Assembly: GCA_025358305.1 (NCBI GenBank)
Contig: JANYJZ010000030.1
Coordinates: 32,382 to 96,381, forward strand
Origin: Ignavibacteriota bacterium
GTDB lineage: Bacteria > Bacteroidota > Ignavibacteria > UBA10030 > SZUA-254
Direction of reading: 5' to 3'
Length of the DNA stretch: 64,000 nt
The notes under the pieces are model-generated. The model ran no database searches, was not told the DNA's origin, and saw nothing but the letters and a program-made list of their open reading frames with translations. Below, piece by piece: positions 17,304 to 26,933 of this stretch. Each line of letters opens with the position of its first letter. Within the stretch, counting starts at the first letter, position 1. The translations under genes and the position numbers were made by a program.

Positions 17304-17950
17304 CAGGGTCGGCCGATGGCGGCGACGATCTTCCGGTTGACATCTTCGACGCTTCCGGACGCGTCGACCTTCTTCAGGAGCTTGCGAGTTCCGTAGTATT
17401 CCTTGACGGGTGCGGTCGACTGCGTGTAGACGGCGAGTCTCTTCCGGATCGTGTCCGGCTGATCGTCGTCACGGTGATAGAGCGTTCCCCCGCATTTCGG
17501 ACACCGAGCCGGGTCCGCAAGCTTGTCGATCTCAAGACTGTAGATCGTTCCGCACGATTTGCAGGTGAGGCGATTGCTCAGCCGACGTACGACGCTTTCC
17601 TGGTCGATCTCCATATTGATGACGCTGTCGAGGGCGAGGTGGAGCTCATCCAGGAGTTTGGTCAGCGCTTCCGCCTGTGGCACGGTTCGCGGAAAGCCGT
17701 CGAGGATGAACCCCTTGACGCATTTCGGCGACTGGAGGACGTCCCGGATGATGCCGATCATGATATCATCCGACACGAGCTGGCCGGCGTTCATGACCTC
17801 CGCGGCCTTCCTGCCGAGCGCCGTGCCGGCACCGACCGCTTCCCGGAGCATGTCGCCCGTCGAGATCTGCGGGATGGTGTAGGTGACGGCGAGGAGCTTC
17901 GCCTGCGTCCCTTTGCCGACGCCGGGAGGACCGAATAAGATTAAACGCAT
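17303..17950 (-). CDS. adk: adenylate kinase
   Basis: A 215-residue adenylate kinase (ATP + AMP = 2 ADP). It shows the P-loop GPPGVGKGTQ, the AMP-site STGDMLRE and ILDGFPRT motifs, and the long LID form with a structural zinc site, CKSCGTIY and CPKCGG. It lies 31 bp after the aminopeptidase stop in the same operon. Length and motifs are complete. Confidence 0.95.
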   Translation of the reverse strand: MRLILFGPPGVGKGTQAKLLAVTYTIPQISTGDMLREAVGAGTALGRKAAEVMNAGQLVSDDIMIGIIRDVLQSPKCVKGFILDGFPRTVPQAEALTKLLDELHLALDSVINMEIDQESVVRRLSNRLTCKSCGTIYSLEIDKLADPARCPKCGGTLYHRDDDQPDTIRKRLAVYTQSTAPVKEYYGTRKLLKKVDASGSVEDVNRKIVAAIGRP

Positions 17951-17981
17951 TGATATTCCTTTCGTGACATCGGATGGTGGG

Positions 17982-20429
17982 TCAGTGCTGTGCTTTTTCT
18001 ATCTTGTCGATGGCGTCGCGGGCCGCCTTGACGATGCGCGACTCGGCATCGACTGTGGTTCTGTCCCGGAGCACCGGAAGGGCAAGGGGACTGCCGAGGT
18101 TGCCGAGGATGTCGATCGCCGTCCTGCGGACATGATAACTCGGATCCGCCGCCATCGAGATCATGAGGGACAGGACGTCGGGGCGTTCCTTCCACTCCCG
18201 GGCGAGGATCGTGAGGGAGAGGACGCGCAAGTTGCGGTCGATACCGTACCGTGAGAAGGAACGGATGGCATCGTAACTCTGTTCGTCGTGGAACACGCTG
18301 AGCGCATTGAGGGCGGCGTTTCGGATCGCTTCATTCTGTGACGGCCGCTGGAGCGCTTCGAGGCAGTAGGCGCGGGCATGCGCGGTGTCGGCGACCTGGA
18401 GCGACCGGAGCGCGGCGCCAGCCACGGCATAACTGGAATCCTTCTCGAATGCGTGCCGGAGCGTCTTCAGGACGGTCTCTCCCGGCGCATTGCGCATCGC
18501 GGTCACCGCGGCGGCGCGCACGCGAGCGTCGGCGTCGCCGTACCCGGCGACGATGCTGTCGCTGAGCGCCGTCCGGGCGTCGCCGAGCGCCCATGCCGCT
18601 TCGCGCCGGACGATCCAGGACCTGTCCGCGAGGAGCGCGGTCATCATCGCCTCGCGCACGGCTGCCGAATCGACGATCCACCGGAGTTCCTCGATGGAGC
18701 GGACGCGGTCGACGGGAAGGTCGGCATGTCCGAGTTGGAAGAGCCAGGCCGAGGGGGGCTGCTGCTGGTTCAATTTCTTGAGGATGTGGTTCCCCTTGTC
18801 GAACAGGACGAGCTGCGGCTCCTGATACGCGGGGAAGGAAAAGTGTTGTTCCGCCTGATCGACCTCGACGCGGTAGGTGGTCGGCGTCCCGTGGACCCAG
18901 ACCTCGATGTCCACCGGCATGCGGAAGATGCCGGTGAGCGAATCGCACTTCTGCGTTTGCCGGACGGTGACGTTTACGGACCTTGTCGCTTGGTCCCACG
19001 CGGTGGAGACGGAGAATTCCGGATAGCCGGCGCGGTAGAGCCACTCGTCGAAGAACCAGCCGAGGTTATACCCGGTCGCCTCCTCGACGGCGATCTTGAG
19101 GTCCTCGGTCGTGGCGCTCCCGTACGCGTGTTCGCGCACGTAGAGCCGGAGCGACTTCCAGAAAAGATCGTCCCCCAGCGTGAAACGCATCATGTGGAGC
19201 ACGCACGCCCCCTTGCCGTAGATGCGGTTGTCGAAGAGTTCCGACGGGCTGACGAACCGGCTGCAGACCGTCGGGCGGCGGCGATCGCCGACGTCAGCAG
19301 CGGCCACGCTCGTCTGCGCTTCATGGACAAGCCGGTCGAGTTCGTCGTCCCCCTTGTCGAACCCCTGGAACAGGAAATCAAAATACGACGCGAACCCTTC
19401 GCTCAGCCAGGAATGGGACCAGTCCCGAAAACTCACGAGGTCGCCCCACCACTGGTGGGCGAGTTCGTGCGCCACCAGGTTGTCGCTCGTCTGGTCGAGC
19501 TGTGCGCGGGAATCGTGGATCGTCCCGTCGGTGAGCGTCGAGATGCTGACGTTCTCCTGGCCGGCGTACATGAAGTCCTGGATGACGACGTGCCCGTATT
19601 TTTCCCACGGGTACGGGAACTGCGTCATTCGTGAGAAGTAATCGATCATCTTCGGGGTCTTGCCGAACGAACGCATGGCGTCGGCGCGCTGGTGGGGGTA
19701 GACGAAGTTGCTGATCGGCACCGCCCCCCAGGCATCCTTCACCTCGACGTACTGACCAACGACGAGCGAGATGCAGTACGAAACGTGCGGCTTGTCCTCC
19801 CGCCAGTGGTAGGTCACCATCTTGCGTCTCGCGTCGTGCTTCGTATCGACGAGACGCCCGTTGCTCACGGCGACCAGCGGCTCGCGGACGGTAGCGATCA
19901 TCTCGCTCGTCGCTTTGTCGTTCGGAAAATCGTAGCACGGGAACCAGTAGTGGTTGTCCTCCTGTTCCCCCTGGGACCAGACCTGCCACTGCTTCAGCGG
20001 ATAGCCGCTGTCGGGCTGGACGAAGTAGAGCCCCTTGCGCGGGGAATGGACGGCGTAGGCCACCTCAAGGGTAAGCGTGTCCGAAAGCCCGTACGCCTTG
20101 TCGAGCGTGACGGCGAGGGTGTCCCCCGGGTGGGTGAACTCGAGCTGTTTGCCTCTGAGCGTCACGGTCGCGATGTTCATCTCCGCCGCGTCGAGCAGCA
20201 CGGCATCGAACTGCGTGCGCAGCGGCGTCAGCGTGATCGCCGCCGTTCCGGCGCAGGTTTTCGCCTTCTCGTCGATCTCCAGGTTCAGCCGGTAGTGGAG
20301 GACGTCGTACGTGCGCTCCCGCGCCTCGTGCCACGTCGGTGTGGCGTGCTCCTGCGCTCTCAGCGGCGGTACGGAGAGTACCGCAACGAACATCCAGACG
20401 CACAACGGGGCGAATCGGCGCATCATCAT
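17982..20429 (-). CDS. M1 family aminopeptidase with HEAT-repeat tail
   Basis: An 815-residue zinc metallopeptidase removing N-terminal residues from peptides. The zinc motif is HELAHQWWG (H321, E322, H325) with the third ligand E344 in SWLSEGFASY. The exopeptidase motif appears as AGQENVS in place of GAMEN. A signal peptide (about residues 6-25) predicts export. The C-terminal 230 residues are HEAT-like repeats (WIVRREAAWALGDAR; SYHVRRTAIDILGNLG), which in this branch replace the ERAP1-like C-terminal domain. The start overlaps the rlmN stop. Confidence 0.92.
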   Translation of the reverse strand: MMMRRFAPLCVWMFVAVLSVPPLRAQEHATPTWHEARERTYDVLHYRLNLEIDEKAKTCAGTAAITLTPLRTQFDAVLLDAAEMNIATVTLRGKQLEFTHPGDTLAVTLDKAYGLSDTLTLEVAYAVHSPRKGLYFVQPDSGYPLKQWQVWSQGEQEDNHYWFPCYDFPNDKATSEMIATVREPLVAVSNGRLVDTKHDARRKMVTYHWREDKPHVSYCISLVVGQYVEVKDAWGAVPISNFVYPHQRADAMRSFGKTPKMIDYFSRMTQFPYPWEKYGHVVIQDFMYAGQENVSISTLTDGTIHDSRAQLDQTSDNLVAHELAHQWWGDLVSFRDWSHSWLSEGFASYFDFLFQGFDKGDDELDRLVHEAQTSVAAADVGDRRRPTVCSRFVSPSELFDNRIYGKGACVLHMMRFTLGDDLFWKSLRLYVREHAYGSATTEDLKIAVEEATGYNLGWFFDEWLYRAGYPEFSVSTAWDQATRSVNVTVRQTQKCDSLTGIFRMPVDIEVWVHGTPTTYRVEVDQAEQHFSFPAYQEPQLVLFDKGNHILKKLNQQQPPSAWLFQLGHADLPVDRVRSIEELRWIVDSAAVREAMMTALLADRSWIVRREAAWALGDARTALSDSIVAGYGDADARVRAAAVTAMRNAPGETVLKTLRHAFEKDSSYAVAGAALRSLQVADTAHARAYCLEALQRPSQNEAIRNAALNALSVFHDEQSYDAIRSFSRYGIDRNLRVLSLTILAREWKERPDVLSLMISMAADPSYHVRRTAIDILGNLGSPLALPVLRDRTTVDAESRIVKAARDAIDKIEKAQH

Positions 20430-21556
20430 CTCCTGGCGGTGTGGGTGGGTTTTTTGGCGGAGGTCCGCTTGCGCTCGACGTTGATGGCAAGCTGGCCGCA
20501 GGCGGCGTCGATGTCCTCGCCGGCGCTGCTTCGGATGAAGACTGTGACGTGCTCATCGCGGAGGCGGCGGACGAACTCCTCCATGCGTTCCGCGGAGGCG
20601 GGCTTCAGCGACGTGCGCTTCACACCCGGATTGGCGAACGCGATGTCATGAAACGGGATGATATTGATCTTGCTCGGGATGGAGCGGCTGAGCTTCACGA
20701 TCCGCCGGAGGTCGTCGTCGGTGTCGTTCCACCCGTCGAAGAGGATGTACTCGAAGGTCACGCGCTCCTTCGTTTTGCGGTAGTAGTATTCGACCGCGTC
20801 GAGCAGTTCCTCGAGGGGGAACCGGGCGTTGATCGGCATGAGCTCCGTCCGGGCATTGTCATCGAGCGTGTGGAGCGAGACGGCGAGCTTGATCTTGCGT
20901 CCTTCGTCCGCCATCTGCCGGATCATCGGCGCCCACCCGGCTGTCGATACGGTGATGCGCTTCGCCGCGATCTTGAGCCCGGTGGTGATGATCTCCACCG
21001 ACTTCATCACGTTCTCGTAGTTCAGGAACGGCTCCCCCATCCCCATGTAGACGACGTTCGTGATCGGCTTCCCGGCATACGCGCGCGCTTGGATGACCTG
21101 GTCGACGATCTCGCCCGGCGTGAGGTTCCGCAAGAGGCCCATGGTCGCCGTAGCGCAGAACGAGCAGTCCAGCGGGCATCCGACCTGGGTCGAGACGCAC
21201 AAGGTGAGGCGCTTCTGCTCCTCCTCTTCGCCCGCGTCCTTCCCTTTGAACGCCGTCTTGGGGGGGATGAGGACGCTTTCGATCCGTTTCCCGTCGGAGA
21301 GTTCGAAGAGGAGTTTCGTCGTGCCGTCCCCGGCGGAGCGCCGGGCCTCGACGAGCGTCAGGGACTCGATCGACGCCCGAGACTCCAGATCCTCCCGGAA
21401 CTTCGCCGAGAAGGTCGTCATGCGATCGAACGACGGTGCCTCCTTCTCGTACATCCAGGTAAAGAGCTGTCGGCCGCGGTATTCTTTCTCACCGAGCGCG
21501 ACGCAGAATTCGCTCAACTCCGCTGCGGTGAGGCCTTTAAGGTTGGGTTTTTTCAT
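20426..21556 (-). CDS. rlmN: 23S rRNA (adenine(2503)-C(2))-methyltransferase
   Basis: Dual-specificity radical-SAM methyltransferase for A2503 of 23S rRNA, and for A37 of some tRNAs. The 4Fe-4S motif is CPLDCSFCATATMG, preceded by TLCVSTQVG; VVYMGMGEPFLNYENV and RITVSTAGW are family signatures, and the C-terminal catalytic Cys lies in AACGQLA. The ATG at 21556 gives MKKPNLKGLTAAEL, the normal N terminus; the longer frame upstream overlaps the promoter. First gene of the rlmN-pepN-adk-gdpD operon. Confidence 0.95.
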   Translation of the reverse strand: MKKPNLKGLTAAELSEFCVALGEKEYRGRQLFTWMYEKEAPSFDRMTTFSAKFREDLESRASIESLTLVEARRSAGDGTTKLLFELSDGKRIESVLIPPKTAFKGKDAGEEEEQKRLTLCVSTQVGCPLDCSFCATATMGLLRNLTPGEIVDQVIQARAYAGKPITNVVYMGMGEPFLNYENVMKSVEIITTGLKIAAKRITVSTAGWAPMIRQMADEGRKIKLAVSLHTLDDNARTELMPINARFPLEELLDAVEYYYRKTKERVTFEYILFDGWNDTDDDLRRIVKLSRSIPSKINIIPFHDIAFANPGVKRTSLKPASAERMEEFVRRLRDEHVTVFIRSSAGEDIDAACGQLAINVERKRTSAKKPTHTARR

Positions 21557-21567
21557 AATGCCGCTAC

Positions 21568-21596
21568 AATGTAACGAATGCGTGGAAGGGTTGCAA
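21568..21596 (-). promoter_or_regulatory. promoter of the rlmN operon
   Basis: Minus-strand TTGCAA (21596-21591), 17-bp spacer, TACATT (21573-21568). The predicted transcription start is only a few bases before the rlmN ATG at 21556, giving a very short leader. Confidence 0.5.
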
Positions 21597-21711
21597 CAGG
21601 AACAGCCGTGTGCGCACATGATGTACCATGGGAACGGGACAATTCGTATCTTCAGGGAAATTGTTCTCCGCTAAGGGGGGCGCATCCACACACAGACGAG
21701 GAGGAACCGTC

Positions 21712-22359
21712 ATGAGGATCACGTACGTCGTTCTCGCGCTCGCGCTGACGCTCGGCGCGGCGAGGTCATCCGGCCAGAACGCCGGCTGTCCCTGCGGCGA
21801 GACGAAGGGGGACCATCTGCGGAAAGCAGTGAAGAACCGCGCGATGCCCGGCTCCGTCCACGCCAAGCGGACCGTCAAGATCCGGGAGATGATCGACGTT
21901 TGGGACATTACGAACGCGGAGTTCGAGCGGGAGCCGGCACACACCTATGCGCGAGAGGACACCGTCTTCACGGTCACGGGCTACCTCCACCGCACAAATC
22001 TCTCGAACGACGACTGCGACTTCCACATCGAGATCGCGAGCAGCAAGGCCCATGGCGCAAAGCACGTCATCGTCGAGATCCCGAACACCCAGGAGTTCTG
22101 CGCAGTGAAGCAGAAGTTCCTTGACGGCATCATCGGAAAGGAGAAGGTCGTCAACGGCTCGGTGTCGACGATCGACAAGCTCGGGACGACGGCGGTCATC
22201 TTCAAGGACCCGCCGAAGATCACGGTGACCGGATACGCTTTCCTCGATACCGGCCACTGGAACCCGGCGGACCACCATCGCGGGAACAAGAGCCACGGCA
22301 GCGAGTATGTGTGGTCGCTCTGGGAGATCCACCCGGTCCTTGACGTCTCCGTCAAATGA
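21712..22359 (+). CDS. exported protein of unknown function
   Basis: A 215-residue protein with a signal peptide (cleavage near ARSSGQ, residue 22). The mature region starts with a cysteine pair (GCPCGE) and includes a central EIPNTQEFCAVKQKF, then VTGYAFLDTGHWNPADHHRG, a His-rich segment near a predicted OB-like strand set. The closing WSLWEIHPVLDV resembles short nuclease-inhibitor-like or SNase-adjacent exported proteins, but I cannot assign a family. The start was set at 21712 because AGGAGGAA lies just upstream. Confidence 0.6.
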   Translation: MRITYVVLALALTLGAARSSGQNAGCPCGETKGDHLRKAVKNRAMPGSVHAKRTVKIREMIDVWDITNAEFEREPAHTYAREDTVFTVTGYLHRTNLSNDDCDFHIEIASSKAHGAKHVIVEIPNTQEFCAVKQKFLDGIIGKEKVVNGSVSTIDKLGTTAVIFKDPPKITVTGYAFLDTGHWNPADHHRGNKSHGSEYVWSLWEIHPVLDVSVK

Positions 22360-22374
22360 GCTCCCGGAAATAAG

Positions 22375-22401
22375 AAAGCCTGGCCGGAGAGGCCAGGCTT
22401 T
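22375..22401. terminator. bidirectional rho-independent terminator
   Basis: An 11-bp perfect stem, AAAGCCTGGCC (22375-22385) and GGCCAGGCTTT (22391-22401), with a 5-base loop. It sits between the ends of two convergent genes and has A/T flanks on both sides, fitting termination in both directions. Confidence 0.75.
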
Positions 22402-22423
22402 CCGATCCATGCTCCTCTATCGA

Positions 22424-25400
22424 CTACTTTAGAAGGACCATCTTCTGGATGCCGGTGTAGGTACCCGCCTGCAGACGGTAAAAGTAGACTCCGCTCGCCC
22501 ACCCTCCGGCATTGACATCGACCTCGTAGCGTCCGGCGGACTGCTGCTCGTCGACGAGAACGGCGACCTTCTCTCCGAGGAGCGTGTAGACGCTCACGGT
22601 GACGAACGCATCCTTCGGCAGTTCGTAATGGATGCGCGTCGTGGGATTGAACGGGTTCGGATAGTTCTGTGCAAGGAGAAATTCCTGCGGCACGCCCGCA
22701 TCCCCCACCCGAAGGACGACCGGCGCATCCTTCGCAAGCTGCACCGAACCTGAACCAACGAGCTTCTTTCCTCCGTTGAGCGAGATCTCACTCGTCCCTT
22801 CCGGCCGGACGTTCCATGCGACCTTTACCGGATAGACCGCCGAGGAGAGCGAGACCGGGTATTCTCGGGATACTGCCGATCGGGCGGGATAGAACTCGAC
22901 CCAGCTGCCCGACGAGAACCGCGCATCGAATGCTCCGCGCGGCGGCGGCGGCGGCATCTCTTTCGAGAGCGAGCGCGACGCGTTCGTTTCCTCGCCGAGA
23001 TAGAGCGTTTGCGCGTACCCGGCCGCGTCGGTGAATGTGACGGAGTTCAGCGCGGAGAGATCGTCCAGTCTGCGCTTCGGCACGGCGGATGGGAACACAT
23101 CGAATACGAGCTGCGCGTCCGCCGCGGCCTTCACCCAATACCCCTGTCCCGGCCGGATACTGTCGGCCTGAACGTACCCGTTGCTATATCCGAAGACCGC
23201 GGAGAGTCCGATACCCGACGGGATCGTCGTCAAATCGCCCACCGCGAGCGGCTTCGTCACCGAACCGATCAGGTTCCACCCGCTCGCCACGGGGCAGGTA
23301 TCCCTCAGGATCTGTGTCCCGCCGATGTTCACCGACGTCGCCGCGGGGAACTTCATCCAGTAGCCTCGGCAATGTTCCAGCGTGTCGGCAGGGAAATATC
23401 CGTCATTGAAATAGTACGCGGTCGAGGACGCCGTAGGAAACAGAGCGGTTTTGGTGGCATTCGCGACGTTCATCGGGAGGGAGAGCATGTTCCATTTGTC
23501 GCCAACCTGGACGTCAACCGACGTGATCTGCTCGATCGACTCCGCGTAGGTCCACTGGCTGAAGTGCCCGATGTTCTGGCAGATCGTCACGCCGCCGCCT
23601 GGGCCCGGAATGAAGTTCGCCGGGAAGACATTGACCCAGAGGGGGTTCGGCGTGATGATCGAGGGCGTCGGACGCGTGCCGATGCGCAAGCGGCTGTACG
23701 GGATGAGCTCGTTCGCGGAATCGAGCGTCAGCCCGACGTTCGCGATGAACGTCATCGGCGGGAACGACTCGATCGTCCAGTAGGAGTACTGGGAGAGGAT
23801 CCCGAGCTGGAGGTCTCCCGGATCGATGAGCCCCGGCGGAGGATCATAGATCTTCGTCACGACGACATTGAACGGGCCGCCGATGTTGATGAAGTCGATG
23901 AAGACGCCGGTCCCGAGAAAATCGTAATGGCCCGGCGCGGTGACGTTCTGGGTCATCGAGACGGGCGGGGTAAACTTGTGGGACTGGGGATTCTGTTTCT
24001 GTTTGATCGAATCCGGGTTCACTTTGATCACCCAGTCGTGGATCTCCTTCAGCGTGGGGTTGCGGTTGAGGCTGTCGCGGAGCTTCCGCCAGCATTTCAT
24101 ATAGGCCCCGGTATACTTGCCCTCGCCCGCGACGATGGAGTCGCCGTTGTCGAAGACGCCGTTGCCGTTCTTGTCCCGGTAGGTGATCGACCCGGAAGAG
24201 GTCTTCGTGGAATCCGAAGCGGTGATGAGCGTGACCGGAACCGGCTTCGTGTTGAAGCTCGGCTCGGCCAGACCGCCGTAGCAGTTGTCGAGGATGACAT
24301 TCTTGAACTTGAGGGCGACGCCGGCATTGAGCCAGGCCGCGAGCGAGTCATAGGTGACGTCCTTATCCTTCAGGTAGAGGTACCCCCCCTTGGTCTTGCC
24401 GCCGTGGCCGCTATAATAAAAGATGATCGAGTTGCACCCGTGCGCTGCCGCCGTGTCGATCATCTTCTTGAGGTCGGCTTTCGTGGCGTTATTCTTCATC
24501 TGGGTCTCGTTCGTCATCGCAGACCCGCCGCCGGGCGGGGGCGTCGACAGAAGCGTTTTCATGGAATCAAGGTCGTTCTGCCAGGCGTTCTGCTCCCCCT
24601 TGGAGATCGCGCCGCCGCCGACGAGGATCCCGCAGGTGTTCCCCGACATGATGCCGTCGCTGCGGTAGAACATCATGGTGGAGCGTTCCGCCGGCGCCAC
24701 GCGGAACCCCGCCGAGGGCGTCATTATCGGCGGGAGCGCAGTGCCCGCGTAATTTCCGTACACGCGTGACGTACTGTCCGCTTTCCGCTCGTCGATGCTC
24801 TCCCAGGGATAGACGGACGTGTCGGCCGGGGGCGTGAGCGCCGGCCACCACTCGCCGTTATCTGACGTGACGGCTCCGGTCGCCGCATCGACGTAGACGA
24901 ACTTGCAGGGATGAGCGAACCGGATGTCGCCCGTAAGGTCGATCCAGAAGAACCAGCTCCGTGACGGAACGGTGCGGACGAACTCGCTGTCGAGCGGGGC
25001 GACGGTCGTCCCCGGAGCGAGCGTGGAGTCGGGTCCCGGCGGGTCATAGAGGAACGCAACGAGAGAGTTCTTATACGGGCTCGGATTGATGACCTGCGCC
25101 AATACCTTGCTGATCGCGCTGTCGCGGGTGAACGGTGGGGTCGTGAAGATCACGTCGTTGCCGTACGACCTGCCGGCGGCGTTCCCGCCTGCCGCAACGA
25201 CATGGTAGGCGGTCCCCGGGATGAGGCCGGTGACCGTCGCATTGTAGGCGACGGGAGTTAAGCCGAACCCGACTGCCTGCTTCGCCGACGAATCCCCCGG
25301 CGGAGGCGTGGCGAGGTCCCAGACGAACCACGCTTGGCTCAGGAGCTGGTTGGGATTCGCGGTCCCGTTGAAACGGACGGACGTCGGCGTGAGGTTCGTG

Positions 25401-25546
25401 GGCGTGAGCGTCACGACGGTCGGAGGCGTAGCGACGCCGAACGCGAACGCGGATGCGAGTTCCGAGAGTCCGCCGCCGGCGTAGGCCGTAGGCGAGAGCG
25501 ATCCGGCGAACAGAGCGACGAGCGCAACGCAGCAACAATGTTTCAT
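22424..25546 (-). CDS. secreted caspase-like (C14-fold) protein with T9SS sorting domain
   Basis: A 1040-residue exported protein. The order is: signal peptide (ends near TAYAGG), a fibronectin-type-III-like domain (NGTANPNQLL to FTTPPFT), a caspase-like domain, several beta domains, and a C-terminal type IX sorting domain (QNYPNPFNPTTRIHYEL to KMVLLK). The caspase-fold catalytic pair is intact: H381 in FYYSGHGG and C422 in ILDNCYGG. It is therefore a predicted cell-surface or released cysteine peptidase of metacaspase-like type. Two copies of a GWNLIGSV-type module precede the sorting domain. ATG 25546 was chosen because AAAGAGGT lies upstream and the signal peptide follows at once. Confidence 0.8.
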   Translation of the reverse strand: MKHCCCVALVALFAGSLSPTAYAGGGLSELASAFAFGVATPPTVVTLTPTNLTPTSVRFNGTANPNQLLSQAWFVWDLATPPPGDSSAKQAVGFGLTPVAYNATVTGLIPGTAYHVVAAGGNAAGRSYGNDVIFTTPPFTRDSAISKVLAQVINPSPYKNSLVAFLYDPPGPDSTLAPGTTVAPLDSEFVRTVPSRSWFFWIDLTGDIRFAHPCKFVYVDAATGAVTSDNGEWWPALTPPADTSVYPWESIDERKADSTSRVYGNYAGTALPPIMTPSAGFRVAPAERSTMMFYRSDGIMSGNTCGILVGGGAISKGEQNAWQNDLDSMKTLLSTPPPGGGSAMTNETQMKNNATKADLKKMIDTAAAHGCNSIIFYYSGHGGKTKGGYLYLKDKDVTYDSLAAWLNAGVALKFKNVILDNCYGGLAEPSFNTKPVPVTLITASDSTKTSSGSITYRDKNGNGVFDNGDSIVAGEGKYTGAYMKCWRKLRDSLNRNPTLKEIHDWVIKVNPDSIKQKQNPQSHKFTPPVSMTQNVTAPGHYDFLGTGVFIDFINIGGPFNVVVTKIYDPPPGLIDPGDLQLGILSQYSYWTIESFPPMTFIANVGLTLDSANELIPYSRLRIGTRPTPSIITPNPLWVNVFPANFIPGPGGGVTICQNIGHFSQWTYAESIEQITSVDVQVGDKWNMLSLPMNVANATKTALFPTASSTAYYFNDGYFPADTLEHCRGYWMKFPAATSVNIGGTQILRDTCPVASGWNLIGSVTKPLAVGDLTTIPSGIGLSAVFGYSNGYVQADSIRPGQGYWVKAAADAQLVFDVFPSAVPKRRLDDLSALNSVTFTDAAGYAQTLYLGEETNASRSLSKEMPPPPPRGAFDARFSSGSWVEFYPARSAVSREYPVSLSSAVYPVKVAWNVRPEGTSEISLNGGKKLVGSGSVQLAKDAPVVLRVGDAGVPQEFLLAQNYPNPFNPTTRIHYELPKDAFVTVSVYTLLGEKVAVLVDEQQSAGRYEVDVNAGGWASGVYFYRLQAGTYTGIQKMVLLK

Positions 25547-25634
25547 AGCGACCTCTTTCGTAGAGTGAATCGGCGGGGTGCCTCGGGAGCGTCCATTGGG
25601 TCGAGGCCGAATTCTCAGTGCTGCAGATGCGGGT

Positions 25635-25663
25635 ATGATAAATAATCGCGGCCGAACAAACAA
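25635..25663 (-). promoter_or_regulatory. promoter of the caspase-like T9SS gene
   Basis: Minus-strand TTGTTT (25663-25658), 17-bp spacer, TATCAT (25640-25635), giving a leader of about 80 bases. The rest of the gap 25547-25797 holds a short CTCCC/GGGAG hairpin but no gene. Confidence 0.5.
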
Positions 25664-25797
25664 GGATAAATGGATGTTTTTCTCCCACTTCAGGCGGGAG
25701 ATAACTGCATCATTTGTAACAGGTTGGCGGGGTGGGACAGAAGATGGACAGCAGGGTTGAACCCGCAGGAGTGCCGAAGTACCCGCGTTTTGCGGCG

Positions 25798-26016
25798 CTA
25801 GTCGATCCGGAAGAGCTTTTCTCTGGAACTCGCCCCGCGTACAAGGACGACGTCGCGTTTTGCCTTCCCGAGATGTTTCGCAAGGAGTTCGATGACGCGT
25901 TCATTCGCTTTGCCGTCCGCAGGCGGGACGGTGACGCTCACCGCGAACTGCTGCGGTCCGGTCTCGCTGACTTCGTTCTTCCGCGCGTTCGTTTTTACCC
26001 GGACGGTGATCGTCAT
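25798..26016 (-). CDS. DUF167 (YggU) family protein
   Basis: A 72-residue protein matching the YggU/DUF167 family: TITVRVKTNARKNEV at the start, the core PPADGKANERVIELLAKHLG, and DVVLVRGASSREK near the end. Family function is unknown; the fold is a small alpha/beta domain. It lies 15 bp after purC and is probably the last gene of that operon. Confidence 0.85.
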   Translation of the reverse strand: MTITVRVKTNARKNEVSETGPQQFAVSVTVPPADGKANERVIELLAKHLGKAKRDVVLVRGASSREKLFRID

Positions 26017-26031
26017 AGGGGTGCCGCCGCG

Positions 26032-26922
26032 CTACTCGAGCCCTTTTCCCGTGAGCCGCAGGAGCGCCTTGCGGTAGAGATCCGACGTCCGCTCGATGAC
26101 GTCCGCCGGCAGCTCCGGGCCCGGAGGCTGTTTGTTGAAGTTGATGGACAGCAGGTAATCCCGGATGTACTGTTTGTCAAAACTTTGTTGTCCCTTTCCC
26201 GGCCGATAGGTATCCTTCGGCCAGAACCGGGAGGAATCCGGCGTGAGAAGCTCGTCGATGAGGATGATCGTGTCGCCGATCCGGCCGAACTCCATCTTCG
26301 TATCTGCGACGATGATGCCGGACTTCTCGGCGACGGCGCAGGCTCGGGTATAGATCTCGAGCGTGTGCCGTGACACAAGGCCCGCGTCGGCCGCCCCGAC
26401 GATCGACGCCGCCTGCGCGAAACTGATGTTCTCGTCGTGCCCTTCTTCCGCCTTCGTCGCCGGCGTGAAGATCGGCTCCGGAAGCTTGGACGACTCGACG
26501 AGCCCGGCCGGCAATCGGATCCCGCAGACCGTTCCGGAAGCCTTGTATTCATTCCACCCTGAACCCGAAAGGTATCCCCGTGCCACGCACTCGATGGCAA
26601 GAGGCGCTGTCTTCCGCACGACGATGCTGCGGCCCCGGAGCTCGTCGGCATACGGGCGGCAGGAGGACGGAAAATCCTCGACGCGGGTGTGAACGATGTG
26701 ATTGGGGACGACGTCCTGCATGATCTCGAACCAGTAGTTCGAGATCTGCGTGAGAACCTTCCCCTTGTCGGGGATGGGCTGCGGCAGGACGACGTCGAAC
26801 GCCGAAAGGCGGTCGGTCGCCACGATGAGGAGGTGTTCGCCGAGATCGTAGATATCCCGGACCTTCCCGCGCTTCAGGAATTTCAGTCCAGGAAAATGCG
26901 TTTCAAAGATCGCGCCGGGCAT
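26032..26922 (-). CDS. purC: phosphoribosylaminoimidazole-succinocarboxamide synthase
   Basis: SAICAR synthetase of de novo purine synthesis, which joins CAIR and aspartate using ATP. Signatures are RGKVRDIYDLG (P-loop-like), IVATDRLSAFDVVLP, ECVARGYLSGSGW and IIVADTKMEFG. It is the long form (296 residues) similar to the fungal/Bacteroidota type. ATG 26922 gives the normal N terminus MPGAIFETHFPGLKFL. It follows the NTF2-like gene by 11 bp. Confidence 0.93.
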   Translation of the reverse strand: MPGAIFETHFPGLKFLKRGKVRDIYDLGEHLLIVATDRLSAFDVVLPQPIPDKGKVLTQISNYWFEIMQDVVPNHIVHTRVEDFPSSCRPYADELRGRSIVVRKTAPLAIECVARGYLSGSGWNEYKASGTVCGIRLPAGLVESSKLPEPIFTPATKAEEGHDENISFAQAASIVGAADAGLVSRHTLEIYTRACAVAEKSGIIVADTKMEFGRIGDTIILIDELLTPDSSRFWPKDTYRPGKGQQSFDKQYIRDYLLSINFNKQPPGPELPADVIERTSDLYRKALLRLTGKGLE

Positions 26923-26933
26923 ACGATGTGTGG

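Noticed and set aside
18378..19634. A 418-codon open frame on the + strand
   Set aside because: Antisense to the M1 aminopeptidase with its HELAHQWWG motif; charged low-complexity translation.
21628..21711. Longer start for the exported protein at 21712
   Set aside because: The added residues are not a signal peptide and the AGGAGGAA site lies just before 21712.
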